From contig NZ_JAMBNR010000014.1 of the NCBI RefSeq assembly GCF_023715205.1, positions 1 through 64,000 on the forward strand: a DNA stretch of 64,000 nucleotides, read 5' to 3'. Shown piece by piece: positions 53,675-62,694 of this stretch (its first letter is position 1; each line of letters opens with the position of its first letter). This DNA comes from Mesobacillus maritimus (lineage in GTDB: Bacteria > Bacillota > Bacilli > Bacillales > Cytobacillaceae). Position numbers and translations under genes: made by a program. The notes beneath the pieces are model-generated. The model searched no databases and was not told the origin of the DNA. It was given only the letters and a program-made list of their open reading frames with translations.

Positions 53675-54763
53675 ATGAATCAGCAGCTGAGGATCATCGA
53701 TGAACTTTCACATTTTATAAAACAGGATTCCCCGTCCGAAGAAGCTTTTAATGACCTGGCTTTGAGAATCTTTATCTATCAATATCACAACAATCTGCCA
53801 TACCAGGCATTTTGCAGGCAAAAAGGAAAAACGCCGAGACTGGTGAAATCTTGGAGGGATATCCCTTTTGTCCCGATTAATGCTTTTAAAGAGGTTCCTT
53901 TGAGCAGTGCAGACCCGGAATCGGCGGAAGCGGTGTTTATGACCAGCGGCACGACAAGAGGGATAAAAGGAAAGCATTATCATCCGACCCTCCAAATCTA
54001 TGACCTTTCGATGATCGCAAACTATAAACAAAGATTTATGAAAGACAGGGAGAAAATCCGGATGGGAGTGCTTTTTCCGACAGAAAAGGAACTGCAAAAT
54101 TCATCCTTGGCCCACTACCTCGCTCTTGCCGTCGGGGAGTTTGGAACCGAAGAAAGCCAATACCTGTTAAATGGGAACGGCCTGGACATGGACGGAGTGT
54201 TGAGGGAACTTAGCCGGGCGGAAGAAACGGGCGAGCCTTATGCTTTGGTCGGTGCAAGCTATAGCTTTGTGCATCTTTTTGAGGGATTGGAACGCGCTGG
54301 GAAGACGTTCTCACTGCCAAAGGGAAGCCGGATCCTGGATACAGGCGGCTACAAAAACCAGTCAAAGGAGCTGGAATTGGATGAATTCTATTATTTGCTG
54401 TCCACTTATTTGGGCGTGGACAGAAGCCGCTGCATCAATATGTACGGAGTGACGGAGCTAAGCACGCAATTTTATGACAATGGAAATGAAGTCGTCCCGT
54501 CGGTCAAGTCAGGGCCTCACTGGATTAAAACGAGAGTCGTCAATCCGTTGACAGGAGAAGAGGTGCCAAAGGGCGAGCGCGGGGTTCTAGTTCATTGTGA
54601 TCTGGCGAATTTCAATTCGGTTACGACAATCCTGACCGAAGACCTTGGAGTGGAAGTCGACGGCGGATTTCTTCTATTAGGAAGAGTCCAGGGAGCCGAA
54701 GCAAGAGGGTGCTCGATGGCAGTCGAGGAGTTTATACAATTAGCAAAGGGACCGGCGAAATGA
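53675..54763 (+). CDS. LuxE-like acyl-protein synthetase
   Basis: A 362-residue LuxE-family enzyme, which activates a free carboxylate with ATP and holds it as a thioester for a LuxC reductase. VFMTSGTTRGIKGKHYH near residue 88 is the adenylate-forming motif, MYGVTELSTQF near 261 follows, and ARGCSMAVEEFI near 345 contains the cysteine expected to carry the acyl group. AAAGGA stands 10 bases before the ATG at 53675; an ATG at 53633 has no ribosome binding site. Earlier in-frame starts lie inside the terminator. First gene behind the TPP riboswitch; overlaps the LuxC-like gene by ATGA. The acyl substrate is unknown. Confidence 0.85.
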   Translation: MNQQLRIIDELSHFIKQDSPSEEAFNDLALRIFIYQYHNNLPYQAFCRQKGKTPRLVKSWRDIPFVPINAFKEVPLSSADPESAEAVFMTSGTTRGIKGKHYHPTLQIYDLSMIANYKQRFMKDREKIRMGVLFPTEKELQNSSLAHYLALAVGEFGTEESQYLLNGNGLDMDGVLRELSRAEETGEPYALVGASYSFVHLFEGLERAGKTFSLPKGSRILDTGGYKNQSKELELDEFYYLLSTYLGVDRSRCINMYGVTELSTQFYDNGNEVVPSVKSGPHWIKTRVVNPLTGEEVPKGERGVLVHCDLANFNSVTTILTEDLGVEVDGGFLLLGRVQGAEARGCSMAVEEFIQLAKGPAK

Positions 54764-56199
54764 GGGAACGGGCAGGTTATATCCCTAATATCGGAGAAGA
54801 GGACTTCGAGCTGAATATCCTGAAGTTCAAGGATCTGGAAGTGGAGGTGCCGCTGCTGACAGACGAGCAGATGAACAAGGTCATTGAAACGGTCAAAAAG
54901 GGCAGTGCCGAAGTGTTAAAATCACTCAGCGTTTCAGAAATGGTGAACATCATCGATAAGGTAACCGAACAGATGCTTGACCGCCGTTCACCCTTCCGCC
55001 AAAAAGCGGAAGAGCTGCTGCCGCATGTGACAGGCTTTGATGAAGAGATCATCCGGCTTGGGCTTACTTCTTATTTAAAATCATTTCGCAAGCATGAGCT
55101 GCAGCGTTTTCTTGCCGAAGATTTGGGAAACCCATTATTGCTCGATGACTTTCAGCCGCGGGTAAAAGGAGGGTTTTCAAAAGCGGTGGGGCCTGAGCTG
55201 ACTACCCATGTCTGGTCAGGGAATGTCCCAGCGCTGCCGCTGTGGAGTTTTGTGTGCGGTCTGTTGGTAAAGGGGGGGAACCTCGGGAAAGTTTCAAGTG
55301 CCGAGCCGCTGTTTGCCGGCTGGTTTGCGCGCCTGTTAGTCGAGGTGGAACCAATGCTTGCGAATTGCTTTGCGGTTGTGTGGTGGAAAGGCGGAGATGA
55401 ACAGCGCGAAAAATTGGTATTTCAACAATCGGACCTCGTTATCGGGTATGGAGGCAATCAGGCGCTGGAGTCACTTAAAAGCCGGATTCCAATTACCACC
55501 CGCTTTCTCCCATTTGGCCATAAAGTGAGCTTTGGAATTGTCTCCAATGCGGCCCTTGACTCACAAAAGGCATGGAAAACCGCCCATCAGGCTGCCATGG
55601 ATGTGGTTCGCTATGACCAGCAGGGCTGTTATTCACCCCATCTTTTTTATGTTCAAACCGGCGGCAAAGTGTCCCCAGGCGAGTTTGCCCGTTATATCGC
55701 AGCCGAGCTGGACAACCTTGGCAAACGGTACCCGCGGCGAAGGCTGACCATGGAAGAATCCTCTTCCCTCGGCTCCTGGCGGCAGAAAGAAGAAATGAGC
55801 CTTTTTTCCACTAGAGGCAAGGCGGTGCTTGGACATTCGGCCAATGAGTGGGCTGTTGTCTGCGAGGAGCAGGATGCCGACTTTACGCCAAGCCCTTTGA
55901 ACCGGATGATTCGAGTCATTTCGTTTGATAAGGTGGAAGACCTGCTTCCTTTGATCCAGCCTTACCGTTCTTATCTTCAGACGGTTGGAATGGCAGCAAG
56001 CCCAAAGGAACTTTTCAAGTGGGCAGAGTTATTGGGAGGAATTGGAGTGACGCGGATTTCCGCTTTAGGAAGGATGACCTCGCCTGAAGCGGGCTGGCAT
56101 CATGACGGCCGCTTCAATCTGCTGGATTTAATCAGCATGGTTGATATTGAAGGTTCGGCCGAAGAGGATAGTGAACGTTTTGCTCCTTATGTAGATTAG
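54760..56199 (+). CDS. LuxC-like acyl-CoA/acyl-protein reductase
   Basis: A 479-residue LuxC-family reductase (aldehyde dehydrogenase fold) that reduces a bound acyl thioester to an aldehyde with NADPH. The catalytic cysteine is in QQGCYSPHLFYVQ near residue 290, matching the position in LuxC. VWSGNVPALPLWSFVCGLLV and GNLGKVSSAEPLFAGWFARL mark the cofactor domain. Its start overlaps the LuxE-like stop, so the two are translated together, as expected for a carboxylate reductase complex. No LuxD thioesterase or LuxAB is present, so this is not a light system. Confidence 0.87.
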   Translation: MRERAGYIPNIGEEDFELNILKFKDLEVEVPLLTDEQMNKVIETVKKGSAEVLKSLSVSEMVNIIDKVTEQMLDRRSPFRQKAEELLPHVTGFDEEIIRLGLTSYLKSFRKHELQRFLAEDLGNPLLLDDFQPRVKGGFSKAVGPELTTHVWSGNVPALPLWSFVCGLLVKGGNLGKVSSAEPLFAGWFARLLVEVEPMLANCFAVVWWKGGDEQREKLVFQQSDLVIGYGGNQALESLKSRIPITTRFLPFGHKVSFGIVSNAALDSQKAWKTAHQAAMDVVRYDQQGCYSPHLFYVQTGGKVSPGEFARYIAAELDNLGKRYPRRRLTMEESSSLGSWRQKEEMSLFSTRGKAVLGHSANEWAVVCEEQDADFTPSPLNRMIRVISFDKVEDLLPLIQPYRSYLQTVGMAASPKELFKWAELLGGIGVTRISALGRMTSPEAGWHHDGRFNLLDLISMVDIEGSAEEDSERFAPYVD

Positions 56200-56210
56200 G
56201 AGGTTTTGGA

Positions 56211-56957
56211 ATGAGTTTTTTGACAATCGAAGATGTGACCTATAGTTATCGCGGGAAAAATCCTGTGCTTCATAATGTTAACTGGGGAATGAACAAAGGG
56301 GAGTTTCATTGTTTAATTGGTAAAAGCGGCTGCGGAAAAACCACCTTGTTAAAGCTTGCCGCCGGTTTGCTGCAAACCGATAAAGGCAGGATTCATCTTG
56401 AAGGGAGCGAAGTGGTAAAGCCTTCCCCGGATTGCGGATTCGTGTTTCAATCTCCCACATTATTGGAATGGAAAACAGTAATGGATAATGTGCTGCTCCC
56501 GATTTCGCTGAAACGAAAACTCACGGAAGAAGACCGGACGCAGGCTTTGGAGCTATTGGAGCTAGTTGGGCTGGCCTCGTTTTCGGATCGATACCCGCTG
56601 CAGTTATCAGGCGGGCAGCAGAGCCGAGCCGCCATTGTGAGAGCGCTTGTTCAAAGGCCTTCTTTATTGTTTATGGATGAACCCTTCGCCGCCCTTGATG
56701 CTATTACAAGAGATGAGCTGCAGGACGATCTTTTGCGGATGTGCAGGAGATACAATATGACGGTTCTCTTTATTACCCATGATATTTCAGAAGCTGTCTA
56801 TTTAGCCGATGCGGTCGGTGTCATGGCAGAAGGAGAAATGGTCTATCAGTCAAAGGTTGAGCTTGAACGGCCACGCAGGATGGAAATGAGGTATGATTCT
56901 TATTTCAATGAACTATGTTACAGATTACGGCAAGTAATGGGCGGAAACCAGTCATGA
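56211..56957 (+). CDS. ABC transporter ATP-binding protein (SsuB/TauB/ThiZ-like)
   Basis: A 248-residue ATPase: Walker A GKSGCGKTT near residue 38, signature LSGGQQSR near 131, Walker B LLFMDEPFAALD near 152, and the H-loop ITHD. Belongs to the group serving nitrate, sulfonate, taurine and pyrimidine importers. AGGAGG precedes ATG. Its stop overlaps the permease start. In a TPP-riboswitch operon it most likely corresponds to ThiZ-type pyrimidine or thiazole precursor uptake. Confidence 0.88.
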   Translation: MSFLTIEDVTYSYRGKNPVLHNVNWGMNKGEFHCLIGKSGCGKTTLLKLAAGLLQTDKGRIHLEGSEVVKPSPDCGFVFQSPTLLEWKTVMDNVLLPISLKRKLTEEDRTQALELLELVGLASFSDRYPLQLSGGQQSRAAIVRALVQRPSLLFMDEPFAALDAITRDELQDDLLRMCRRYNMTVLFITHDISEAVYLADAVGVMAEGEMVYQSKVELERPRRMEMRYDSYFNELCYRLRQVMGGNQS

Positions 56958-57703
56958 ATAAAATGCCGCTGTTTTCGTTTTTATTGCTGGTTTTATTGCT
57001 AGGGATCTGGGAAATGGCGGCTGGAACAATGTCAGAGCTTGTGCTGCCGGCACCTTCTGTTATCGGGTCTGCCCTTTGGGAAGGAATGGTGAGCGGCTAT
57101 TTTACGCCGCATATCATCCGGACAGCTTCAGAGGTGCTGCTTGGGCTGCTTTTTGGGGGAGGTTTGGGATTTGTCATTGGCATCCTCATGGGAGAGGTCA
57201 CATTTTTACGGAAGCTTCTGTCCCCTTATATCATTGCAAGCCAGGCTGTTCCAAAGCTGGCCCTCGCTCCGCTGTTCATCCTTTGGTTTGGGTTTGGCAT
57301 GACGTCAAAAGTTGTCATCACTGCTTTGGTATGTTTTTTCCCGCTGCTCGAAAATACCATTACCGCCATCCGGTCCAGCGACAAGCAAAAGCAGGAATTG
57401 TTCCGGATGCTGGGGGCTTCACGGCTGCAGACACTTGTTCATTTGAAAATTCCTGCCGGCTTGCCGGGAATTTTAGCCGGGCTGAGAGTGTCCGTCGTGT
57501 TGGCTGTAGTGGGAGCGGTCGTCGGAGAGTTCATTGGAGGCAGCCAGGGATTGGGAACGCTGATCATTGCTTCCCAGGGGATGATGGATACACCGCTCAT
57601 GTTTGCCGCCATCATTCTGTTAACGGGAATGGGAATCATTCTATATTTAGTCATTTCTTTGTTTGAGAAAAGATGGACAATACCATATAAAAAGGAGAAT
57701 TAA
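56954..57703 (+). CDS. ABC transporter permease (SsuC/ThiX-like)
   Basis: A 249-residue binding-protein-dependent permease with about six membrane helices. The EAA loop is seen as FRMLGASRLQTLVHLKIPAG (about residues 155-174). ATGA overlap with the ATPase gene. The same family serves ThiXYZ-type thiamin precursor uptake and alkanesulfonate uptake. Confidence 0.87.
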   Translation: MNKMPLFSFLLLVLLLGIWEMAAGTMSELVLPAPSVIGSALWEGMVSGYFTPHIIRTASEVLLGLLFGGGLGFVIGILMGEVTFLRKLLSPYIIASQAVPKLALAPLFILWFGFGMTSKVVITALVCFFPLLENTITAIRSSDKQKQELFRMLGASRLQTLVHLKIPAGLPGILAGLRVSVVLAVVGAVVGEFIGGSQGLGTLIIASQGMMDTPLMFAAIILLTGMGIILYLVISLFEKRWTIPYKKEN

Positions 57704-57706
57704 AAC

Positions 57707-58720
57707 ATGAAGTTAAAAGGTTTATTCATCGCCGCTATCCTTCTTATGATTGTTGTGGCATGCGGGGCGAAAGAAGAGGGAAGCTCCGCACCAGAAAAAG
57801 AAGAATTAATACCAATTACGGTCGCCAACTGGAGCCAGCTTATTACTGAACAAACGAATATGCTCGTAGATGAACAAAAAGGTTTTTTTAAAGAGAAAGG
57901 GATTGATGTGGAAGTGATACCCGGAGCCGGCGGCGGGGATGCCATCAAAAACATTCTTTCCGGACAAGCCGACATCGCCTTTACCGATCCAGGCTCCATT
58001 TACTTTGCCTTGGACCAGGGGGCAAAGCTAAAAGTGATTTACAATATTTATCCGCAAAATGTTTTTAACGTTGTATCGCTGAAAGAAAGCAATATTACCA
58101 AGCCGGAAGACCTAAAAGGAAAAACGATTGGCGTTTACAGCCTGTCAAGCGGAACCCGCCAAAATTTATTGGTCCTTCTGCATAATGCAGGGCTTTCTGA
58201 AAAAGATGTCAGGATCGTTGAAACCGGCCTCCTGAACTTTGCGCCGCTCATGCAGGGCCAGGTAGATGCAACAGCGGCTACCGATACAGGTTTATTTCTT
58301 GGCAAACAAAAAGGACTGGGCGAAGTGAATGTCATGGAGATAAAAGATTACTTGAATGTGCCAAGCGATGTATTTGTTGTCACCGAGGAAACTTACGAAG
58401 AAAAAAGAGCCGAGCTCAAGGCATTTTTGTCCGCTTATCGTGACAGTGCACAATGGATGCTTGAAAATCCCGAAGAAGCAGCTGCGCTTGCGAAAAAATA
58501 TGCGATTGACGGCAAAGACGAAAAACAGAATCTGGAAATCATCAAACTGCGCAATGCTTCCAGTGTTTCACCTGATACAGATAAACGGGGATTAGGTACA
58601 CTTGATCCAGCCATCTTGCAGGAAGGGGCCGACACATACCAGCAGCTGGGCCTCGTAAAGAATAAGCTTGATCTGGAGAATGTTGTCACGGAAGAGCTGT
58701 TGGAGGAAATAAAAAAGTGA
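57707..58720 (+). CDS. substrate-binding lipoprotein (NMT1/THI5-like)
   Basis: A 337-residue solute-binding protein. The signal peptide ends in a lipobox with Cys at residue 19 (MIVVAC), so it is a membrane-anchored lipoprotein. The mature part is an NMT1/THI5-like domain: WSQLITEQTNMLVDEQKGFF, KEKGIDVEVIPGAGGGDAI, LSGQADIAFTDPG. Relatives bind formylaminopyrimidine (ThiY), sulfonates or taurine. Given the riboswitch, a thiamin-related ligand is the best guess. AAGGAG precedes ATG; the stop overlaps the SDR start. Confidence 0.87.
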   Translation: MKLKGLFIAAILLMIVVACGAKEEGSSAPEKEELIPITVANWSQLITEQTNMLVDEQKGFFKEKGIDVEVIPGAGGGDAIKNILSGQADIAFTDPGSIYFALDQGAKLKVIYNIYPQNVFNVVSLKESNITKPEDLKGKTIGVYSLSSGTRQNLLVLLHNAGLSEKDVRIVETGLLNFAPLMQGQVDATAATDTGLFLGKQKGLGEVNVMEIKDYLNVPSDVFVVTEETYEEKRAELKAFLSAYRDSAQWMLENPEEAAALAKKYAIDGKDEKQNLEIIKLRNASSVSPDTDKRGLGTLDPAILQEGADTYQQLGLVKNKLDLENVVTEELLEEIKK

Positions 58721-59484
58721 AAAAATTTGAAGGAAAAGTGGTTCTGGTAACTGGAGCGAGCCGCGGGATTGGAGCGGCCATTGCTCGAGCTTTTGCCAAA
58801 GAGGGCGCCCTTGTCATCGTCAATTACCTCCAAAATGGAGAAAAGGCAAAACAAGTGGCTTCAGAATGCATTGCGCTTGGCGGCGACGGCTGGGCCGTCC
58901 AGGGAGATGTGACTTCAGAAGCAGCAGTAAATGAAATGGTGGAACAGGTAGTGCTGGAAACAGGGAAAATAGATGTAGTTGTCAATAACGCCTTTCGCCC
59001 TTTTCACTTTGATCCCGAGCAGCGCAAGCTGGCTTCGGAATTAAAGTGGGACGACTACCAGGCGCAAATTGACGGCGCTGTCCGTTCGGCTCATTATATG
59101 TGCCAGGCCGTTCTGCCGCTCATGAAAAAGCAAAGCCAGGGAAGCATCGTAAATGTGATCAGCAACCTGGTCGAAAGGCCGATCGTTCCGTATCATGAAT
59201 ACAATACGGCCAAAACTGCTCTTATGGGCTATAGCAGGAATCTGGCTGCAGAAACAGGATCTTTTGGAATAAGGGTCAATTGTGTGGCACCCGGTCTTGT
59301 CTATCCTACAGACGCCAGCAGAACGACAAAGGAAGAACTTAAGGAAATGATCATCGCCCAAACCCCTTTGAGAAGAATTGCCAGCCCTGAAGATATCGCT
59401 GGACCAGTACTATTTCTTGCCTCCGATTGGAGCCAGTTTATGACAGGGCAGACTTTGTATGTCGATGGAGGGTTTGTGATGTGA
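58717..59484 (+). CDS. short-chain dehydrogenase in the riboswitch operon
   Basis: A 255-residue classical SDR: TGASRGIG near residue 11, VNNAF near 89, catalytic Ser in NVISNLV and YNTAK near 161, and YVDGGFVM at the end. GTG start overlaps the lipoprotein stop (GTGA). Placed after a carboxylate activator and acyl reductase, it could reduce the resulting aldehyde to the alcohol. Last gene before the operon terminator. Confidence 0.88.
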   Translation: MKKFEGKVVLVTGASRGIGAAIARAFAKEGALVIVNYLQNGEKAKQVASECIALGGDGWAVQGDVTSEAAVNEMVEQVVLETGKIDVVVNNAFRPFHFDPEQRKLASELKWDDYQAQIDGAVRSAHYMCQAVLPLMKKQSQGSIVNVISNLVERPIVPYHEYNTAKTALMGYSRNLAAETGSFGIRVNCVAPGLVYPTDASRTTKEELKEMIIAQTPLRRIASPEDIAGPVLFLASDWSQFMTGQTLYVDGGFVM

Positions 59485-59548
59485 GCTGGATAATCAGCGA
59501 AGAAGCGACAGGACGGTTTTTATATCGGACATTCGGAAGTTTTGTAAG

Positions 59549-59593
59549 AAAAAAGGCATAACGAGCTTTAATCAAGCTCGTTGTGCCTTTTTA
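59549..59593 (+). terminator. terminator of the riboswitch operon
   Basis: AAAAAGGCATAACGAGCTT pairs with AAGCTCGTTGTGCCTTTTT (one G-U pair) around a TAATC loop. A very strong end to the six-gene unit. From here to 59861 (about 270 bases) I see no gene. Confidence 0.9.
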
Positions 59594-59861
59594 TATTTCT
59601 TGGGTTTCCACCCAAACCCGCTAAATTTTTGATTGCCAGAGAAGAAAGAAGTCGCGGTTTTAGCCTATGGGGTTTCAATTTTCCAGTTTTCAATTTGTAA
59701 AAAACAGGGGAACGGTCTTCACAACTTCCTTTGGAAACAGAAAAATCTCCTCATGCTTCTTGTTTTATTCAGAAAAATATGTTAATTTTATAAAAAATGA
59801 ATTTTAAACTTCATAATTGATAAAAATACAGCACAAACTTCATTTTTGTAGGTGAAACCAG

Positions 59862-60725
59862 ATGATTTTAAAAGAAACGATAGAAAAAGAGTTTAATAAG
59901 CTCTCTAAAGGCCAGCAGAAGGTAGCTATGTATCTGCTGGATCATTCAAAAGATTTTGCGGTGAAGTCGGCGGGGGAGATTGGGAAGATAATCGGTGTCA
60001 GTGAGACAACGGTGATCCGCTTTTGCTATTCGATTCATCTTTCCGGGTTTTCCCAGCTGCAAAAGGTGGTTCGTGAGCAGCTTCTGCAAGGCAATAGCAC
60101 GCTTGGCCAGTATTTCACAAGCAAGGTGGAACTTGCGGAGAAGCCAAAATTCTTTGCAAGTGTGATGGAGAAGGATTACATCCATATTCAAGAAACCATC
60201 CAGAATATCCATGAGGAAGATTTTGAAGCTTTTGTGGATCGTCTGATCGAGACAGATAAAATGTATGTGTCTGGTTTACGGTCGTCTTTTTCGGCAGCAA
60301 GCTGGCTCGCGTTTACATTGGGAGTTGTCCGGGGGGATACAAAGCTGATCCGCCCGGATACGGATGATTTGCTGTTAACCATTAATGAAATGGATGAAGG
60401 ATCGACGTTTATTGCGATTTCATTTGACCGCTATGTGAAGGACACAATCAAGCTTGCGGAATTGGCGAGAAAGCAGGGAGCTTTTGTGATCGGGATAACG
60501 GACTCCAGCATTGCGCCGATCAAGGAGCATGCAGACTTGCTTTTTCATATCCATTCATCAGAGAAATCGACAATTGATGCGGCACCAGCACTGTTCTCAT
60601 TTTTGAATGCGGTCATCGCTGGTGTATCCGTCAAGGATCAGGACCGATTCCAAAAAAGGAAGGAACAATATGAAAGACTGGATAGCAACCACTTTTTTAT
60701 CAAGCCGGGAGGGAAGATGGATTGA
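59862..60725 (+). CDS. RpiR/MurR-family regulator
   Basis: A 287-residue regulator with an N-terminal RpiR-type helix-turn-helix (residues 1-75; SAGEIGKIIGVSETTVIRFC) and a C-terminal SIS domain (about 125-260; MYVSGLRSSFSAASWLAF) that usually binds a phosphosugar-like ligand. GTAGGTGAAACC precedes ATG. It overlaps the amidohydrolase start and heads the operon it probably controls. Confidence 0.87.
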   Translation: MILKETIEKEFNKLSKGQQKVAMYLLDHSKDFAVKSAGEIGKIIGVSETTVIRFCYSIHLSGFSQLQKVVREQLLQGNSTLGQYFTSKVELAEKPKFFASVMEKDYIHIQETIQNIHEEDFEAFVDRLIETDKMYVSGLRSSFSAASWLAFTLGVVRGDTKLIRPDTDDLLLTINEMDEGSTFIAISFDRYVKDTIKLAELARKQGAFVIGITDSSIAPIKEHADLLFHIHSSEKSTIDAAPALFSFLNAVIAGVSVKDQDRFQKRKEQYERLDSNHFFIKPGGKMD

Positions 60726-61858
60726 AACACTACATCGAAGAGTTAAAACAGACCATTGACGAAGTCTATAACCATCTGCATGAAAATCCGGAGATCAGCT
60801 GGCAGGAATATAAGACGACAGATTATTTACAGGCATTCCTGGAAGGCAGGGGATTTAATGTCCAGCTGTTTGGCGAGTGTCCGGGTCTTGTTGCCGAAAT
60901 TGGGAAAGGCAGCCCCTGTGTGGCGGTGAGAACAGATATGGATGCACTTTGGCAGGAGGTGGAAGGCAAGTTCCAGGCCAATCATTCCTGCGGGCATGAT
61001 GCCCATATGAGCATGGTGCTAGGAGCGATACTACTTCTTCAAAAAGCAGGCTTTCCTTCGAAAGGGAAAGTGAAATTCATTTTTCAGCCGGCTGAGGAAA
61101 AGGGGACAGGCGCACTGCGGCTGGTTGAGCTTGGCGTTGTGGATGACGTCGATTATCTATACGGTGTTCATCTCAGGCCTATTCAGGAGATGCGGCATGG
61201 GGAGGCATCGGCCGCCATATACCACGGAGCCGCCACATTCCTGGCCGGTGAAATCATCGGGGAAGATGCCCATGGAGCTCGTCCGCATCTTGGACAGAAT
61301 GCGATCGAGATTGGAGCATCGTTTATCCATGAAATGAAGAACATCCATCTGGATCCGATGGTCCCATACACAGCGAAAATGACAAAATTCCATGCAGGCA
61401 GTGACTCAGGCAACATCATACCTGGCAAAGCCTCGTTCAGCCTCGATCTGCGGGCTCAAACCAATGAAGTGATCGCTGCACTGACCGAAAAAATCGAGGA
61501 GATTGCGGAATACTTGTCAAAATTGCATGGAGTAAAGATTTCGCTGGAGATGAAAGCGCATGTTGCCGCTGCAGAGGTAGACGAGGAAGCACGGCGCTTT
61601 ATGGAAAACGCCATTATCGATGGTCTTGGTGAAAATCAGCTGAAGGACCCGATCGTTACCTCAGGCGGAGAAGATTTCCATTTTTACACGCTGAAGAAAC
61701 CGAACATAAAAGCAACGATGCTTGGATTAGGCTGCGATTTGCAGCCAGGGCTTCATCATCCGAACATGACATTCAACCGCGAAGCAATTTACTCGGGAAT
61801 CGAAATCTTAGCCCGGACGGTAATGTATACACTGGACGGAGAGGAGGCGGAGTGGTGA
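60722..61858 (+). CDS. M20-family N-acyl-amino acid amidohydrolase
   Basis: A 378-residue M20 peptidase-like enzyme (AmhX/HipO type). Metal ligands: His/Asp in SCGHDAHM near residue 91, Glu-Glu in PAEEKG near 126, His in YGVHLRP near 149 and His in GLHHPNMTF near 347. TTG start overlaps the regulator stop. In this operon it would release free L-amino acids from N-acyl (probably N-succinyl) forms produced by the racemase. Confidence 0.88.
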   Translation: MKHYIEELKQTIDEVYNHLHENPEISWQEYKTTDYLQAFLEGRGFNVQLFGECPGLVAEIGKGSPCVAVRTDMDALWQEVEGKFQANHSCGHDAHMSMVLGAILLLQKAGFPSKGKVKFIFQPAEEKGTGALRLVELGVVDDVDYLYGVHLRPIQEMRHGEASAAIYHGAATFLAGEIIGEDAHGARPHLGQNAIEIGASFIHEMKNIHLDPMVPYTAKMTKFHAGSDSGNIIPGKASFSLDLRAQTNEVIAALTEKIEEIAEYLSKLHGVKISLEMKAHVAAAEVDEEARRFMENAIIDGLGENQLKDPIVTSGGEDFHFYTLKKPNIKATMLGLGCDLQPGLHHPNMTFNREAIYSGIEILARTVMYTLDGEEAEW

Positions 61859-62694
61859 CAAGTGTCATTGAGGTAAGGGTTCTCAAGACAGCTTCAGATC
61901 TGAAGTTTATCCAAAAATTGGAGCGGGAAATTTGGAATATGCCTCCGCTTCCCATTCATCAAACCATAACAGCAGCCCAGAACGGCGGCCTGCTGCTGGG
62001 GGCTTTTTATGACAATGAACTGATGATTGGCTTCAATTACGGGTTTGCCGGTTTTGACAAAGGCAAAAGCTATCTTTGCTCCCATATGCTTGGCATTCAT
62101 CCGGACCACAGGGATAAAGGATTGGGCGCACTGCTTAAACAGAAGCAGAAAGAGAGCGCTTCAGAAATGGGCTACGACTTGATCACATGGACATTTGATC
62201 CGCTTGAAAGCCGTAATGCCTACTTGAATCTTTCCAAGCTGCACGCCATTTGCTCTACCTATGTCGAAAATTGCTATGGAGATATGGAGGACAGCTTGAA
62301 CCATGGACTCCCAACAGACCGGTTAAAGGTAGAATGGTGGATTAATAGTTTTCATGTGAAGGAATCATTGCAGGTTGAAGCGGAGTCTGCGCTAAATCCG
62401 TTTAAATGGGGCGTGTCGGATGACAGCTTTCCAGTTCTCCTAAGTACAGGTTGGGAGGGAGCAAGTGACCCGGTGCTTGTCCCGATTCCGGCAAACTTCC
62501 AAACTATTAAGAGCCAAAATTATGAATTGGCCAGGGACTGGCGCTATAAAACAAGAGAGATCCTCCAGACATTATTTTCCCAAGGCTATGCACTGGTTGA
62601 TTTTATAAAAGGAAAAGAAGGACTCGTGCATTATTATGTATTGGTTCAAAGACACGAACTTCAACTCAAGCAGAAAAGGTGGGAACAGATTTGA
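61855..62694 (+). CDS. GNAT-superfamily acyltransferase (COG3375-like)
   Basis: A 279-residue predicted acyltransferase. The GNAT core is [20 protein letters not shown] (about residues 79-98). A long C-terminal extension is typical of the group found next to N-acylamino acid racemases. GTG at 61855 lies 7 bases after GAGGAGG (61841-61847) and overlaps the preceding stop. In a related Geobacillus operon this gene encodes D-amino acid N-succinyltransferase; I infer the same here. Confidence 0.83.
   Translation: MTSVIEVRVLKTASDLKFIQKLEREIWNMPPLPIHQTITAAQNGGLLLGAFYDNELMIGFNYGFAGFDKGKSYLCSHMLGIHPDHRDKGLGALLKQKQKESASEMGYDLITWTFDPLESRNAYLNLSKLHAICSTYVENCYGDMEDSLNHGLPTDRLKVEWWINSFHVKESLQVEAESALNPFKWGVSDDSFPVLLSTGWEGASDPVLVPIPANFQTIKSQNYELARDWRYKTREILQTLFSQGYALVDFIKGKEGLVHYYVLVQRHELQLKQKRWEQI

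Noticed and set aside
53675-56199. Interpretation of the LuxE/LuxC pair as part of a bioluminescence operon
   Set aside because: LuxA, LuxB and LuxD are absent; the two LLM genes at 33.7-35.7 kb are unrelated in position and subgroup.
57076-57666. Plus-strand ORF of 196 codons in another frame
   Set aside because: Out-of-frame shadow of the ABC permease, with Cys/His-rich composition typical of G+C-rich shadow frames.
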